DNA from: an uncultured Clostridium sp.
Lineage (GTDB): Bacteria; Bacillota; Clostridia; TANB77; CAG-508
Reading direction: 5' to 3'
NCBI GenBank assembly: GCA_946487895.1
Contig: CAMLUO010000003.1
Coordinates: forward strand, 22,922 to 86,921
Length of the DNA stretch: 64,000 nt
Shown: positions 27,833 to 37,562 of the stretch, piece by piece
How the letters are laid out: each line of letters begins with the position of its first letter
Position numbering within the stretch: the first letter of the stretch is position 1
Notes under the pieces: generated by a model
Databases searched by the model: none
What the model saw: only the letters and a program-made list of their open reading frames with translations
What the model was told of the DNA's origin: nothing
Position numbers and translations under genes: made by a program

Positions 27833-28753
27833 GTGAATGCAATTGATAGATTAATAAATAAAATTAAAGAAACAAACAATCCAACAGTAATAGGTCTTGA
27901 CCCAAGATATGAACTATTGCCAAAATGTGTATTAGAAAAATATCCAAACACTTTGGAAGGTGTATCAGAAGCAATTATAGAATACAATAAGGCTTTGATA
28001 GATGAAACATGTGATGTAATTCCAGCAGTAAAGCCTCAGATAGCTTTTTATGAAATGTTTGGTATACCAGGAATGAAAGCATTTGAAGAGACATGTAAAT
28101 ATGCAAAACAAAAAGGAATGATTGTAATAGCAGATATAAAAAGAGGAGATATAGGTTCAACTGCTCAAGGATATTCAAATGCATATTTAGGAAAAACTAA
28201 AATAAGAGAAAAAGAAGAAAGCATTTTTGATGTAGATTTTGTAACAGTAAATCCATATATGGGAACAGATTGTGTCAAACCATTTATCGAGGATTGTAAA
28301 AAATATGACAAAGGAATATTTATATTAGTAAAAACCTCAAATCCATCATCAGGTGAATTGCAAGATGTAAAATTAGAAAATGGAGAAGAAGTATATGTAA
28401 AAGTAGCAAAATTAGTTGAAGAATGGGGAAAAGACTTAAGAGGCGAAAATGGATATAGTAGTATAGCAGCTGTTGTAGGAGCTACATATCCAAAACAATT
28501 AAAAGAAATAAGAGAAATTGCACCTCATACATATTTTTTAATACCAGGATATGGAGCACAAGGTGGTAAAGCTGAAGATATAGCTTTAGGATTTGACAAA
28601 AACGGTTTAGGTGGAATAGTAAATGCATCAAGAAGTTTGATGTGCGCATATAAATCAGAACTTTGGAAAGATAAATTCGAAGAAAAAGACTATGCAAAAG
28701 CAACAAGAGCAGAAGCATTAAGAATGAAAGAGGAGTTAGGAGGGATAATATAA
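27833..28753 (+). CDS. pyrF: Orotidine 5'-phosphate decarboxylase (type 2)
   Basis: This 306-residue enzyme of the long PyrF subfamily makes UMP from OMP. Markers are T-V-I-G-L-D-P-R-Y near residue 18, V-K-P-Q-I-A-F-Y-E, and the catalytic I-V-I-A-D-I-K-R-G-D-I-G-S-T. GTG start at 27833 with SD GGAGGAAA. Confidence 0.96.
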   Translation: MNAIDRLINKIKETNNPTVIGLDPRYELLPKCVLEKYPNTLEGVSEAIIEYNKALIDETCDVIPAVKPQIAFYEMFGIPGMKAFEETCKYAKQKGMIVIADIKRGDIGSTAQGYSNAYLGKTKIREKEESIFDVDFVTVNPYMGTDCVKPFIEDCKKYDKGIFILVKTSNPSSGELQDVKLENGEEVYVKVAKLVEEWGKDLRGENGYSSIAAVVGATYPKQLKEIREIAPHTYFLIPGYGAQGGKAEDIALGFDKNGLGGIVNASRSLMCAYKSELWKDKFEEKDYAKATRAEALRMKEELGGII

Positions 28754-28754
28754 A

Positions 28755-29546
28755 ATGCCAAAACAAGTATATGCAAAATTAATTAAAAAGGAAGAAATCA
28801 TTAAGAATATTTACAAGTTTAGTGTAAAAGCACCAGAGATAGTAGAAAGTGCGAAACCAGGAAATTTTATAGAAATAAGAGTAACAGATGGAATTGACCC
28901 ATTTTTAAGAAGACCAATAAGTATATATAACTTAGATAAGGAAAATGGAATATTAGAATTTATATTCCAAGTTAAAGGAAAAGGAACAGAGATACTAGCA
29001 AAAAAGGAAGAAGGAAATGATATTGATATAATAGGACCTTTAGGACATGGAATATTCAAGTTTGATAAATATAAAAATATAGCAGTTATAGGTGGTGGAA
29101 TAGGAATTTTTCCTTTGTATGAATTATCTAAACAGGCAAAGCAAAATGCTGTTAAAGTAAATTGCTATCTAGGATTTAGGAACAAAGATTTTGTAATGCT
29201 TGAAAAAGAGTTTGAAGAAGTTACAGATAAGCTAATAATTACAACAGATGATGGAACATATAAAAATAAAGGATTTGCTATTGATTATTTAAAGGACGAT
29301 ATGGAACATGAAAAGTATGAGTGTATTTATGCTTGTGGTCCATTACCAATGCTAAGAGCAGTTCAAAAATATGCTATTGAAAATAATATTGATTGCCAAT
29401 TATCATTGGAAGAAAAAATGGCATGTGGTTTAGGTGTTTGTTTAGGGTGTGCAGTTAAAACTGCTAAAAGTCCAAAAGATGCACCTGAGTATTGGCATGT
29501 TTGTAAAGGTGGACCAGTATTTAACGCAAAAGATGTAGAGATTTAA
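28755..29546 (+). CDS. pyrK: Dihydroorotate dehydrogenase B electron transfer subunit
   Basis: This 263-residue iron-sulfur flavoprotein passes electrons between PyrD and NAD. It has the FAD-binding R-R-P-I-S-I-Y, the NAD-binding G-G-G-I-G-I-F-P-L-Y, and the 2Fe-2S ligands C-G-L-G-V-C-L-G-C with a later H-V-C-K-G-G-P-V-F. It starts one base after the pyrF stop. Confidence 0.95.
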   Translation: MPKQVYAKLIKKEEIIKNIYKFSVKAPEIVESAKPGNFIEIRVTDGIDPFLRRPISIYNLDKENGILEFIFQVKGKGTEILAKKEEGNDIDIIGPLGHGIFKFDKYKNIAVIGGGIGIFPLYELSKQAKQNAVKVNCYLGFRNKDFVMLEKEFEEVTDKLIITTDDGTYKNKGFAIDYLKDDMEHEKYECIYACGPLPMLRAVQKYAIENNIDCQLSLEEKMACGLGVCLGCAVKTAKSPKDAPEYWHVCKGGPVFNAKDVEI

Positions 29547-29568
29547 TTAAAGATAGGAGTAGAAAGAG

Positions 29569-30120
29569 ATGGCACATGTTGCAATACATGAAATAATTGC
29601 GAATAGGTATATTCAAAAGCACCCGGACGAGATAAAGGATGTTAAAGAATTTATAAAAGGCTCTATAGTACCTGATTTGAATGAAGAAATGACTGAAAGA
29701 AGAAAATTTAAAGATTCTTCACATTATGGAAGATGGTCAAACGGAAATGTTGAAACTAATATTGACAAATTTTTAGAAGATGAAAATGTAGATATAACTA
29801 AAGATTATTGGAAAGGGTATTTTTTGCATTTATTTACAGATTATCAATTTTATAATAATAAATTTAATGAGGAATTTGAAGAAATAAAGAAAACAAATGG
29901 AAACCTTAGAGAGGATTATGATTATTTATTTAAAGAGATACTTGAAAGATATAATATTATTTTAAATAAATATACTGACAAATATGTGCATATTAAAGAA
30001 GGAGAACCAAGATATATAAAGTTAGAAAAATTATTAGATTTTATCGAGGAAATTTCAGATATTAATATAGATGATAAAATCAAATTAATTAGTCAAAAAG
30101 GAATGGAGGGAATAAAATAG
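29569..30120 (+). CDS. Zinc-dependent phospholipase C-like protein
   Basis: This 183-residue protein has the conserved metal ligands of the zinc-dependent phospholipase C/hydrolase group: H-x-x-I-A near residue 7, G-S-I-V-P-D-L near 50, S-H-Y-G-R-W near 65, and G-Y-F-L-H-L-F-T-D near 85. Its substrate is unknown and it has no signal peptide. It sits between pyrK and pyrD, its stop touching the pyrD start, which is an odd insertion in a pyrimidine operon. Confidence 0.7.
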   Translation: MAHVAIHEIIANRYIQKHPDEIKDVKEFIKGSIVPDLNEEMTERRKFKDSSHYGRWSNGNVETNIDKFLEDENVDITKDYWKGYFLHLFTDYQFYNNKFNEEFEEIKKTNGNLREDYDYLFKEILERYNIILNKYTDKYVHIKEGEPRYIKLEKLLDFIEEISDINIDDKIKLISQKGMEGIK

Positions 30121-31029
30121 ATGAATACAAAAATAAATTTAGCTGGAATTGAGATGAAAAACCCAGTAACTGTTGCATCAGGGACTTTTGGCTATGGAAG
30201 AGAATTTAGTGAGTTTTTTGATTTGAGTAAATTAGGTGGAATTATTACAAAAGGTACTTCATTAAAGCCAAGAAGCGGAAATAAACCAACAAGAGTATGT
30301 GAAACAGCAAGTGGAATGTTAAATAGTATAGGACTTCAAAATCCGGGAGTTGAATATTTTGCTGAAAATGATTTGCCATTTTTAAGAAAGTTTGATACTG
30401 CAATTATAGTTAATGCGTGTGGAAGTACAGTAGAGGAATATGTGGAGTTGTGTAAAATATTAAATACATTAGATATTGATGGTGTAGAACTTAATTTATC
30501 TTGCCCTAATGTAAAAGCAGGATGTATGGCTTTTGGAAATACATATGAAGGTGTAAAACATGTAACAAGTGAAGTTAGAAAAGTTTTAGATAAACCTTTA
30601 ATTGTAAAATTAACACCAAATGTTACTGATATAGCATCAATTGCAAAAGGTGTAGAAGATGGCGGTGCAGATGGAGTATCACTTATTAATACTTTGTTAG
30701 GAATGAAGATTGATATTAATACAAGAAAACCAGTTCTTGCAAATAATACAGGTGGACTTTCAGGTCCTGCAATAAAACCAGTAGCAGTTAGAATGGTATA
30801 TCAGGTTGCACAAGCTGTTAATATTCCGATTTTAGGAATGGGTGGTATTGTAAATGGTGATGATGCAATTGAGTTTATGCTTGCAGGTGCAACTGCAATT
30901 TCGATTGGTGCAGGAAATTTTATTAGCCCATATACAAGTGTTGATACGGTTGATGGTATTGAAGAGTATATGAAAAAACATAATATTGATGATATTAATG
31001 ATATTATTGGTAAAGTTCAGATGAATTAG
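30121..31029 (+). CDS. pyrD: Dihydroorotate dehydrogenase (class 1B) catalytic subunit
   Basis: This 302-residue FMN enzyme oxidises dihydroorotate to orotate in complex with PyrK. It has V-A-S-G-T-F-G-Y-G, K-G-T-S-L-K-P-R, E-L-N-L-S-C-P-N-V (the catalytic Cys region, with S-C-P), and a late G-M-G-G-I. ATG follows the previous stop codon directly. Confidence 0.97.
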   Translation: MNTKINLAGIEMKNPVTVASGTFGYGREFSEFFDLSKLGGIITKGTSLKPRSGNKPTRVCETASGMLNSIGLQNPGVEYFAENDLPFLRKFDTAIIVNACGSTVEEYVELCKILNTLDIDGVELNLSCPNVKAGCMAFGNTYEGVKHVTSEVRKVLDKPLIVKLTPNVTDIASIAKGVEDGGADGVSLINTLLGMKIDINTRKPVLANNTGGLSGPAIKPVAVRMVYQVAQAVNIPILGMGGIVNGDDAIEFMLAGATAISIGAGNFISPYTSVDTVDGIEEYMKKHNIDDINDIIGKVQMN

Positions 31030-31150
31030 TAAAAATTTTTTGAAATATGAAACAGCTTCTAGTACATTATAGGAGCTGTTTATATTTTCTTTGCGTTACA
31101 AAATTATATATTGTATATAACGAAAAAAATCAAAAATTGTAAAAAATCAG

Positions 31151-31179
31151 TTGTATAAAAAAAATCTATTTGATATAAT
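31151..31179 (+). promoter_or_regulatory. Promoter for the hydrogenase operon
   Basis: TTGTAT (31151-31156), 17-nt spacer, TATAAT (31174-31179), 44 bp before the first gene. Confidence 0.65.
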
Positions 31180-31222
31180 TGAAACAACAATTTAATATAT
31201 ATTAATCATGGGAGGAATAAGT

Positions 31223-31684
31223 ATGCAAGAAGATAAATTTTTAAAAGAATTATGTGATATATATAAACCAGAAAAAGATAATTTAATTCAAATGTTGAAT
31301 GAAGTACAAGAACATTATGGATATATCCCACAAGAAGCCCAAAAAGTTTTATCAGAGTTTTTATCAATTCCAATGGCAGAAATTTATGGAGTAGTTACTT
31401 TTTATTCTAGATTTACACTAAAACCAAAAGGAAAATATAGCATATCAGTATGTTTAGGAACAGCATGCTTTGTTAAAGGTTCTCAAAAAATCATGGATAG
31501 ATTGACAGAAAGATTATGTATTGAGCCAGGAGAAACAACAAAAGATGGTAAATTTTCAATTGACCAAACTAGATGTGTTGGTGCATGTGGTTTAGCTCCT
31601 GTTTTTACTGTTAATGGAGAAGTGTATGGAAAAGCTACTGTTAAGAAGTTGGATGAGGTGTTAGATAAGCTAATGGAAGAATAG
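31223..31684 (+). CDS. hydC: NuoE/HydC-type 2Fe-2S subunit of the hydrogenase complex
   Basis: About 153 residues of the thioredoxin-like ferredoxin family. Cluster cysteines appear in C-L-G-T-A-C and C-V-G-A-C, and the N-terminus has Y-K-P-E-K-D-N-L-I-Q. It passes electrons within NADH-linked HydABC complexes. ATG at 31223 (SD GGGAGGAATAAG) is preferred over ATG 31208, which lies inside the SD. Confidence 0.93.
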   Translation: MQEDKFLKELCDIYKPEKDNLIQMLNEVQEHYGYIPQEAQKVLSEFLSIPMAEIYGVVTFYSRFTLKPKGKYSISVCLGTACFVKGSQKIMDRLTERLCIEPGETTKDGKFSIDQTRCVGACGLAPVFTVNGEVYGKATVKKLDEVLDKLMEE

Positions 31685-31706
31685 CTAGTTGAAAAATAAG
31701 AAAATT

Positions 31707-31738
31707 GGACGTTAGCGAAATCAAAGATTTCGACGTCC
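31707..31738 (+). terminator. Strong hairpin between hydC and hydB
   Basis: Perfect arms GGACG...CGAAATC and GATTTCG...CGTCC with a 3-nt loop. No T-run follows, so it may stabilise or process the mRNA rather than terminate it. Confidence 0.5.
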
Positions 31739-31867
31739 AGATGTGCAAAATTGCTGCGCAATTATTGCACGTGTCAAGGTAAATTAACCTTTTTGTATAC
31801 GGAAAAATTTCAAATAAAGCCAAGATAAAAGCTAATTTTTCCTATACAATAATTAGAAAATAAGATG

Positions 31868-31951
31868 TGTCCCCAAATGGACAAAAATGTCCAAACGGAA
31901 ACGTCCTTAAAAGGACAAAATGTCTCAGAAAGAAACGTCCCAAATGAGACA
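31868..31951 (+). repeat. Cluster of GTCCC/GGAC foldback repeats
   Basis: There are three consecutive small hairpins: GGACA-TGTCC, GTCC-TTAAAA-GGAC and TGTCTCA-TGAGACA. The loop of the last contains GAAACGTCCCA, the reverse of the GGGGACGTTTC core seen elsewhere. It fills the gap before hydB and opens a false upstream extension of its frame. Confidence 0.65.
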
Positions 31952-31964
31952 AAAGGAGGAAAGT

Positions 31965-33824
31965 ATGAAATCTTTAAAGGAAATACACAAAATAAGAGAG
32001 GAAAAAAGAAAAGAATTAGATTTAAGAGTTAATACTAAAGCAGATACTAGAGAAAAACATATTTTAGTCTGCCATGGAACTGGTTGTACATCATCTAAAT
32101 CACCTGAAATATTAAAAAGGTTTAGAGAAATTTTAGAAGAAAAAGGTATAGATAATGTACGTGTTATACAAACAGGATGTTTGGGTTTATGTGCAAAAGG
32201 TCCAATTGTAATTATACGTCCAGAAGACACTTTTTATGCAATGGTTACACCAGAAGATTGTGAAGAGATTATTGATACACATATTGTAAAAGGTGGAAAA
32301 GTTGAAAGGCTTTTATGCAGAGATATAGATGGCAAGATGGTTGATAGATTAGATGATTTGAATTTCTATAAAAAGCAAAAAAGAATTGCTTTGAAGAATT
32401 GTGGTGTAATAAATCCTGAAAATATAGATGAATACATAGCCTTTGATGGCTATCTAGCATTAGAAAAAGTGTTAAGTGATATGACACCAGAAGAAGTAAT
32501 AGAAACAGTAAAAAATTCTGGACTTAGAGGTAGAGGTGGAGCAGGTTTCCCAACAGGTAAGAAGTGGGAGCTAACAAGAGCTTCAGAAGGAAAGCAAAAA
32601 TATGTTGTTTGTAATGCTGATGAAGGTGACCCAGGTGCTTTTATGGATAGAAGTATTCTTGAAGGTGACCCACATAGTGTGCTAGAAGCTATGGCAATTG
32701 CAGCTTATGCAATAGGTGCGGACAAAGGATATATTTATGTAAGAGCAGAATATCCAATTGCAGTTCAAAGATTACAAATAGCAATAGACCAAGCAAGAGA
32801 TTATGCTATTTTAGGTAAAAATATTTTTGGCAAAAACTTTAATTTTGATATAGAAATAAGATTAGGTGCAGGAGCATTTGTATGTGGAGAAGAAACAGCA
32901 CTACTTGAATCTATTGAAGGAAGAAGAGGTCAACCAAGAGTAAAACCACCATATCCAGCAGTAGCAGGTTTATGGGGAAAACCAACATTAATAAATAATG
33001 TTGAAACATATGCAAATATAGCACAAATAATATTAAAAGGTGCTGATTGGTATTCATCAATAGGAACTGCAAATTCAAAAGGTACAAAAGTATTTGCATT
33101 AGGTGGAAATGTAAATAATATAGGACTTGTAGAAGTACCAATGGGAACAACATTAAGAGAAATTGTATATGACATAGGTGGAGGAATACCAAATGGAAGA
33201 GACTTTAAAGCAGCGCAAACAGGAGGACCATCAGGAGGATGTATACCAAAAGAACATTTAGATACACCAATAGATTATGAATCATTAAAAGCAATTGGTT
33301 CTATGATGGGTTCAGGTGGACTAATTGTTATGGATGACACTAAATGTATGGTATGTTTAGCTAAGTTCTATTTAGAATTTACAGTAAGTGAAAGTTGTGG
33401 TAAATGTACTCCATGTAGAATAGGAACAAAAAGAATGTTAGAAATTCTTGAAAGACTATGTAATGGCGAAGGAGAAGAATTTGATATATATAGATTAGAG
33501 AAATTGGCAGCAAATATCCAAAAAGCAAGTTTATGTGGTCTTGGTCAAAGTGCACCAAACCCAGTAGTAAGTACATTAAAATACTTTAGAGAAGAATTTA
33601 GACAACATGCTATTCAAAAAGAATGTAAAACATTAGAATGTAAAGCAATGGCAAAAATAACAATTGACCCAGAAAAATGTAAAGGTTGTGGCTTATGTCA
33701 AAAACATTGCCCAGTAAATGCTATTGATGGAGCAGGAAGAGATAAAAGAATAATAAATCAAGAAAAATGTATTAAATGTGGTACTTGTATAGCAAGTTGT
33801 CCATTCCATGCAATAGGGAACTAG
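31965..33824 (+). CDS. hydB: NADH-binding subunit of the [FeFe] hydrogenase complex (NuoF/HydB)
   Basis: About 619 residues. N-terminal thioredoxin-like 2Fe-2S domain (C-H-G-T-G-C-T, C-L-G-L-C), FMN/NADH domain with R-G-R-G-G-A-G-F-P-T-G-K-K-W, SLBB domain, S-C-G-K-C-T-P-C-R 4Fe-4S site, and two C-terminal ferredoxin clusters (C-K-G-C-G-L-C-Q-K-H-C-P, C-I-K-C-G-T-C-I-A-S-C-P). This is the bifurcating/NADH module of HydABC. ATG 31965 with AAAGGAGGAAAG is chosen over 31920, whose extra residues come from a repeat. Confidence 0.95.
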   Translation: MKSLKEIHKIREEKRKELDLRVNTKADTREKHILVCHGTGCTSSKSPEILKRFREILEEKGIDNVRVIQTGCLGLCAKGPIVIIRPEDTFYAMVTPEDCEEIIDTHIVKGGKVERLLCRDIDGKMVDRLDDLNFYKKQKRIALKNCGVINPENIDEYIAFDGYLALEKVLSDMTPEEVIETVKNSGLRGRGGAGFPTGKKWELTRASEGKQKYVVCNADEGDPGAFMDRSILEGDPHSVLEAMAIAAYAIGADKGYIYVRAEYPIAVQRLQIAIDQARDYAILGKNIFGKNFNFDIEIRLGAGAFVCGEETALLESIEGRRGQPRVKPPYPAVAGLWGKPTLINNVETYANIAQIILKGADWYSSIGTANSKGTKVFALGGNVNNIGLVEVPMGTTLREIVYDIGGGIPNGRDFKAAQTGGPSGGCIPKEHLDTPIDYESLKAIGSMMGSGGLIVMDDTKCMVCLAKFYLEFTVSESCGKCTPCRIGTKRMLEILERLCNGEGEEFDIYRLEKLAANIQKASLCGLGQSAPNPVVSTLKYFREEFRQHAIQKECKTLECKAMAKITIDPEKCKGCGLCQKHCPVNAIDGAGRDKRIINQEKCIKCGTCIASCPFHAIGN

Positions 33825-33870
33825 GGGACGGTCCTAAAAATCCCTAAAATCGGGGATTTAGGGACGGACC
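33824..33870 (+). repeat. GGGGACGGTCC foldback repeat
   Basis: GGGGACGGTCC and GGGACGGACC flank an inner AAATCCCT...GGGGATTT hairpin, starting at the hydB stop. A matching element in the opposite orientation is at 58078-58124. Confidence 0.75.
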
Positions 33871-33897
33871 TTAAAAATAAATAGGAGAGATAGAGTT

Positions 33898-35655
33898 ATG
33901 GAAAAGAAAATGATTAATTTAACAATAGATGACCAAAAAATAAAAGTGCCAGAAGGCACAACAATACTAGAAGCTGCAAAGCAAGCAGGAATAGACATCC
34001 CAACACTATGTTTTTTAAAAGAAATAAACGAAGTTGGAGACTGCAGAATGTGTATAGTAGAAGTTGAAGGAAGAAGAGGATTTGCAACATCATGTATACA
34101 AACAGTAGAAGAAGGAATGGTAGTACATACCCATACGCAAAACGTGTTAGAAGCAAGACATGTTATACTAGATTTAATAATATCAAACCATGCAAAAGAC
34201 TGTTTAACCTGTACACGTTCAGGAAACTGCGAACTTCAAATGTTAGCAACAAAATTCAATGTTTTAAGTGTAGAATTTCCGGGAGAAATGACACAACATA
34301 AAGTAGATGACTTATCACCATCAATTGTTAGAGATTTTAATAAATGTATATTATGTAGAAGATGTGTTGCAGCTTGTAAAAATGTTCAACAAATTGGGGC
34401 AATAGATGTAATAAATAGAGGATTTGAATCATGTATATCAACAGTTGGAGATTGTAGTTTAAATAATGTAAATTGTACATTTTGTGGTCAATGTATAGAA
34501 GCCTGCCCAACAGGAGCATTACATGAAAAAGAATCAATAAATGACGTATGGGCAAAATTAAAAGATCCAGATACATATGTAGTTGTTCAAACAGCACCTG
34601 CGGTTCGTGTAGCTTTAGGTGAAGAATTCCAAATGCCTATTGGTACAAATGTAGCAGGAAAAATGGTAACAGCATTAAAAAGACTTGGATTTGACAAGGT
34701 ATTTGATACAAATACAGGTGCAGACTTTACAATTATGGAAGAAGCTAATGAATTTATAAAAAGATTTAAGAAAAATGATAATCTTCCTATGATGACTTCT
34801 TGCTGTCCTGCTTGGGTTAAATATATTGAATCATATGAACCAGACTTATTGCCACATTTGTCAAGTTGTAAATCACCACATCAAATGTTTGGAGCATTAA
34901 TAAAATCATATTATGCCAATAAAATTGGAATAAATCCAGAAAAAATATATACAGTATCAGTAATGCCATGTATTGCTAAAAAATTTGAACGACAACGTCC
35001 AGAAATGCAAAATGACGGACTTTACGATGTAGATAATGTAATTACTACAAGAGAACTTTCTCGTATGATTAAACAGGCCAATATCGAATTTGAAAAATTA
35101 GAGGATAGTAATTTTGATGACCCAATGGGAGAAGCAACAGGTGCAGCAGCAATATTTGGAACAACAGGTGGAGTAATGGAAGCAGCTTTAAGAACTGCAC
35201 AAGATACTTTAACTGGAAAAAGTTTAGATAAGATAGAATTTGAGCAAGTACGTGGTGGAAAAGGAATTAAAAAGGCTACAATAGAAATAGCAGGAAAGCC
35301 TATAAAAGTAGTTGCTGCAAGTGGATTATCAAATGCAAAAAAAATATTGGATGAAATAAAATCTGGAAAAGCTGATTATCAATTTGTAGAAATTATGGCG
35401 TGTCCAGGAGGATGCATCATGGGCGGGGGTCAACCAATTAAAACTTCTAAAACTCGTTCAGAAGTAAATGTTAGAAAATTAAGAGCAGATAGCATTTATT
35501 CTATTGATGAAAAGAGTACAATTAGAAAATCTCATGAAAATCCAGTGTTGAAAAAGATTTATGAAGAATATTTAGAAGAACCTGGAAGCTATAGAGCAGA
35601 GAAGTTGTTGCATACAAATTATAGAAAAAGAGAAAAATATAATTTAGATAGATAA
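33898..35655 (+). CDS. hydA: [FeFe] hydrogenase catalytic subunit
   Basis: This 585-residue enzyme reduces protons or oxidises hydrogen. Domains in order: 2Fe-2S ferredoxin (C-x-x-C near residue 47), His-ligated 4Fe-4S (H-A-K-D-C-L-T-C), two 4Fe-4S clusters, then the H-cluster domain with T-S-C-C-P-A-W, M-P-C-I-A-K-K-F-E and M-A-C-P-G-G-C-I-M-G-G-G. All H-cluster cysteines are present. With hydC and hydB it makes an NADH/ferredoxin electron-bifurcating complex (family knowledge). Confidence 0.97.
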   Translation: MEKKMINLTIDDQKIKVPEGTTILEAAKQAGIDIPTLCFLKEINEVGDCRMCIVEVEGRRGFATSCIQTVEEGMVVHTHTQNVLEARHVILDLIISNHAKDCLTCTRSGNCELQMLATKFNVLSVEFPGEMTQHKVDDLSPSIVRDFNKCILCRRCVAACKNVQQIGAIDVINRGFESCISTVGDCSLNNVNCTFCGQCIEACPTGALHEKESINDVWAKLKDPDTYVVVQTAPAVRVALGEEFQMPIGTNVAGKMVTALKRLGFDKVFDTNTGADFTIMEEANEFIKRFKKNDNLPMMTSCCPAWVKYIESYEPDLLPHLSSCKSPHQMFGALIKSYYANKIGINPEKIYTVSVMPCIAKKFERQRPEMQNDGLYDVDNVITTRELSRMIKQANIEFEKLEDSNFDDPMGEATGAAAIFGTTGGVMEAALRTAQDTLTGKSLDKIEFEQVRGGKGIKKATIEIAGKPIKVVAASGLSNAKKILDEIKSGKADYQFVEIMACPGGCIMGGGQPIKTSKTRSEVNVRKLRADSIYSIDEKSTIRKSHENPVLKKIYEEYLEEPGSYRAEKLLHTNYRKREKYNLDR

Positions 35656-35677
35656 AAAAGTAATAATTTAATAAAAA

Positions 35678-37314
35678 TTTGTTACTACTCAGCCCTAAAA
35701 ACAAGTTATTCACAAAATAATCAAAATAGAAATCAATTATTCACAGAATATTACAAAGACTGTAACAGTATTGAAATACTACTGTTATGGTCTTTTTTGA
35801 TATCTTGATATATAATATAGAAAAAGGAAAGGTGGTAAATTATGGCATCAAATTATGATAAACATATCTTTAGACAATTAGAAGATGTATTGAAAAAATG
35901 TGATAATTTATCACAAGAAATAAAAGATATAAAAGGAGAGCATAAAGAAGAAATAAAAAAACTTAAAGAGCAACATTCAGAAGAAATACATAATTTAAAA
36001 GAAGAACATAAAAAAGAGATAAAGCAATTAAATTCTAAAATAGAAAAATTAGAAGATGAAAATAAATTATTAAAAGATGATCATACAAGAATGAAAGCAA
36101 TACTAAATAAAGATAGTACCAATTCAAGTATTCCGCCATCAAAAGATGAAAAACCAAAGAAGAAAAGAGTAAATTTAAGAGAAAAGAGTAATAAGAAGAC
36201 AGGAGGACAAAAAGGACATAAAGGAGCGACATTTACGAAACAAGATGTAGAAGAATTATTAAAAAAAGAAAATGTAAAAAAAGAAACAATGAAACATGGA
36301 AAACCAAATGGAAAATATTGTATAACTAAATATGAAATAGATACCAAAACAATAGTAATAGTAAAAGAGCATAAATTCTACTTTAATAAAAGAAAAGAGA
36401 TAAAAATACCAAAAGAATTTGTATCAGATGTACATTATGGAGAAAACTTTAAAACGTTGTGTGATATTATGGTTGTAGAAGAAGTAATTTCGTTAGGAAG
36501 AATAAAAGAATTTGTTGAAATATTGACAGGGGGATTGTTAAAGATATCAGAAGGAAGCTTGGTAAATTGGATAAAGGAAAAATCAAAGCAATGTAAAAAC
36601 ACAATAAAGAAAATGAAAATAGGATTAAAAAATACAGTAATTTTGCAAACAGATTTAACAGAAACAAAAGTAAACAATAAAAAAGGATATGTACGAAATT
36701 ACAGTAATGATAAACTAACTGTATATATTCCAAGTAAAGATAAAAAAATACACCGAGTAAAAAGGCAATGGATATTAGATGGATATACAGGATATATAGT
36801 ACAAGATCATGATACAGCAATATATAATTTTGGTATTAAAGAAAAACATGTAGAATGTAATGTGCATTTAAGAAGATACTTAAAAAACAATACAGAATTG
36901 ACAAAACATAACTGGTCACAAGAAATGGATAAATTGCTACTAGAAATAAAAAGAAAGAAAGAAGAATATTTAGAAAGCAGAATAGATAGATTTTCTGAAC
37001 AAGAATTAGAAGAGTATAGCAAAAGATATGATGAAATAATAAAAGAAGGACTAGAAGAAAACAAGGAAAGTAATTCTAAATATTTAGGTAAAGAAGAAAA
37101 AGCATTAATAAATAGATTAAAGAAATATAAAACAAATCATCTAATATTTGCATATAACTTTAAAGTACCATTTGATAACAATTTATAAGTACATGTAAAA
37201 AACAAGGAATTGATTATTTCAAAGAACTTGTTAATATAGAAAAAGGTAACCTAAGTATAGTTATTTAACTAACTTGGGCTACCTTTTGATGTTTTTAGGC
37301 TGAGTAGTAACAAA
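35678..37314 (+). mobile_element. Degenerate IS66-type insertion element
   Basis: It is bounded by terminal inverted repeats of about 24 bp (35678-35702 and 37291-37314; TTTGTTACTACTCAGCC on the left, with its complement on the right, one base indel). Inside each end is a hairpin with a T-run (about 35757-35802 and 37240-37289), which would stop transcription into and out of the element. It holds one damaged tnpC-like gene and no tnpA or tnpB. No clear target duplication is visible, which suits an old copy. Confidence 0.8.
35842..37188 (+). pseudogene. IS66-type transposase, C-terminus deleted
   Basis: 448 residues. The N-terminus is a long Lys/Glu coiled coil, then N-S-S-I-P-P-S-K-D and G-G-Q-K-G-H-K-G, as in IS66 TnpC, followed by the DDE core (T-D-L-T-E-T, D-G-Y-T-G-Y). 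The frame stops right after F-D-N-N-L, where intact IS66 proteins continue A-E-x-D-I-R. A tail I-S-T-C-K-K-Q-G-I-D-Y-F resumes at 37185-37268 in another frame, so several dozen codons, including the conserved C-terminal catalytic glutamate region, are missing. Probably inactive. Confidence 0.85.
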
Positions 37315-37340
37315 AATTTAGCAAAATATGAAAAAACATA

Positions 37341-37369
37341 TTGACATTTACATAAAAACGTGGTATATT
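37341..37369 (+). promoter_or_regulatory. Strong promoter of small RNA locus
   Basis: TTGACA (37341-37346), 17-nt spacer ending TGG, TATATT (37364-37369). It is near-consensus and has no long gene downstream on this strand before the terminator at 37643. Confidence 0.75.
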
Positions 37370-37426
37370 ATATATATGATTAGGGAACAATCCCTAAAAT
37401 CATAAAAAATTAAGGAGGAAGAATAC

Positions 37427-37480
37427 ATGATGACACGAGACAGACCGACAAGCAACAAATCAACAAAAAAAATTTTGTAA
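37427..37480 (+). CDS. Micro-ORF 1 (17 codons), SD-preceded
   Basis: ATG follows AAGGAGGAAG. The 17-residue basic product (M-M-T-R-D-R-P-T-S-N-K...) ends just after a run of eight A. A shift of the frame at that run would extend the peptide to N-F-V-K-R-S-G-G-V. Either product is possible. Coding is inferred only from the SD. Confidence 0.4.
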   Translation: MMTRDRPTSNKSTKKIL

Positions 37481-37518
37481 AAAGATCAGGCGGCGTATAA
37501 TGCCGAGGAGGAAAAGAA

Positions 37519-37557
37519 ATGATCAGTAGTTTGCGGTATACATCGGGATTTACCTGA
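37519..37557 (+). CDS. Micro-ORF 2 (12 codons) with CGG at codon 6
   Basis: ATG has a very good SD (GAGGAGGAAAAG). Zero frame reads M-I-S-S-L-R-Y-T-S-G-F-T-stop. Codons 5-6 are TTG-CGG, the same pair found at the inferred frameshift of 61727. A +1 shift there would lead to a second in-frame CGG. It may be a regulatory leader peptide (inference). Confidence 0.4.
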   Translation: MISSLRYTSGFT

Positions 37558-37562
37558 TGAAA

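Noticed and set aside
31920-31964. N-terminal extension of hydB
   Set aside because: The extra residues come from a foldback repeat; ATG 31965 has a strong SD.
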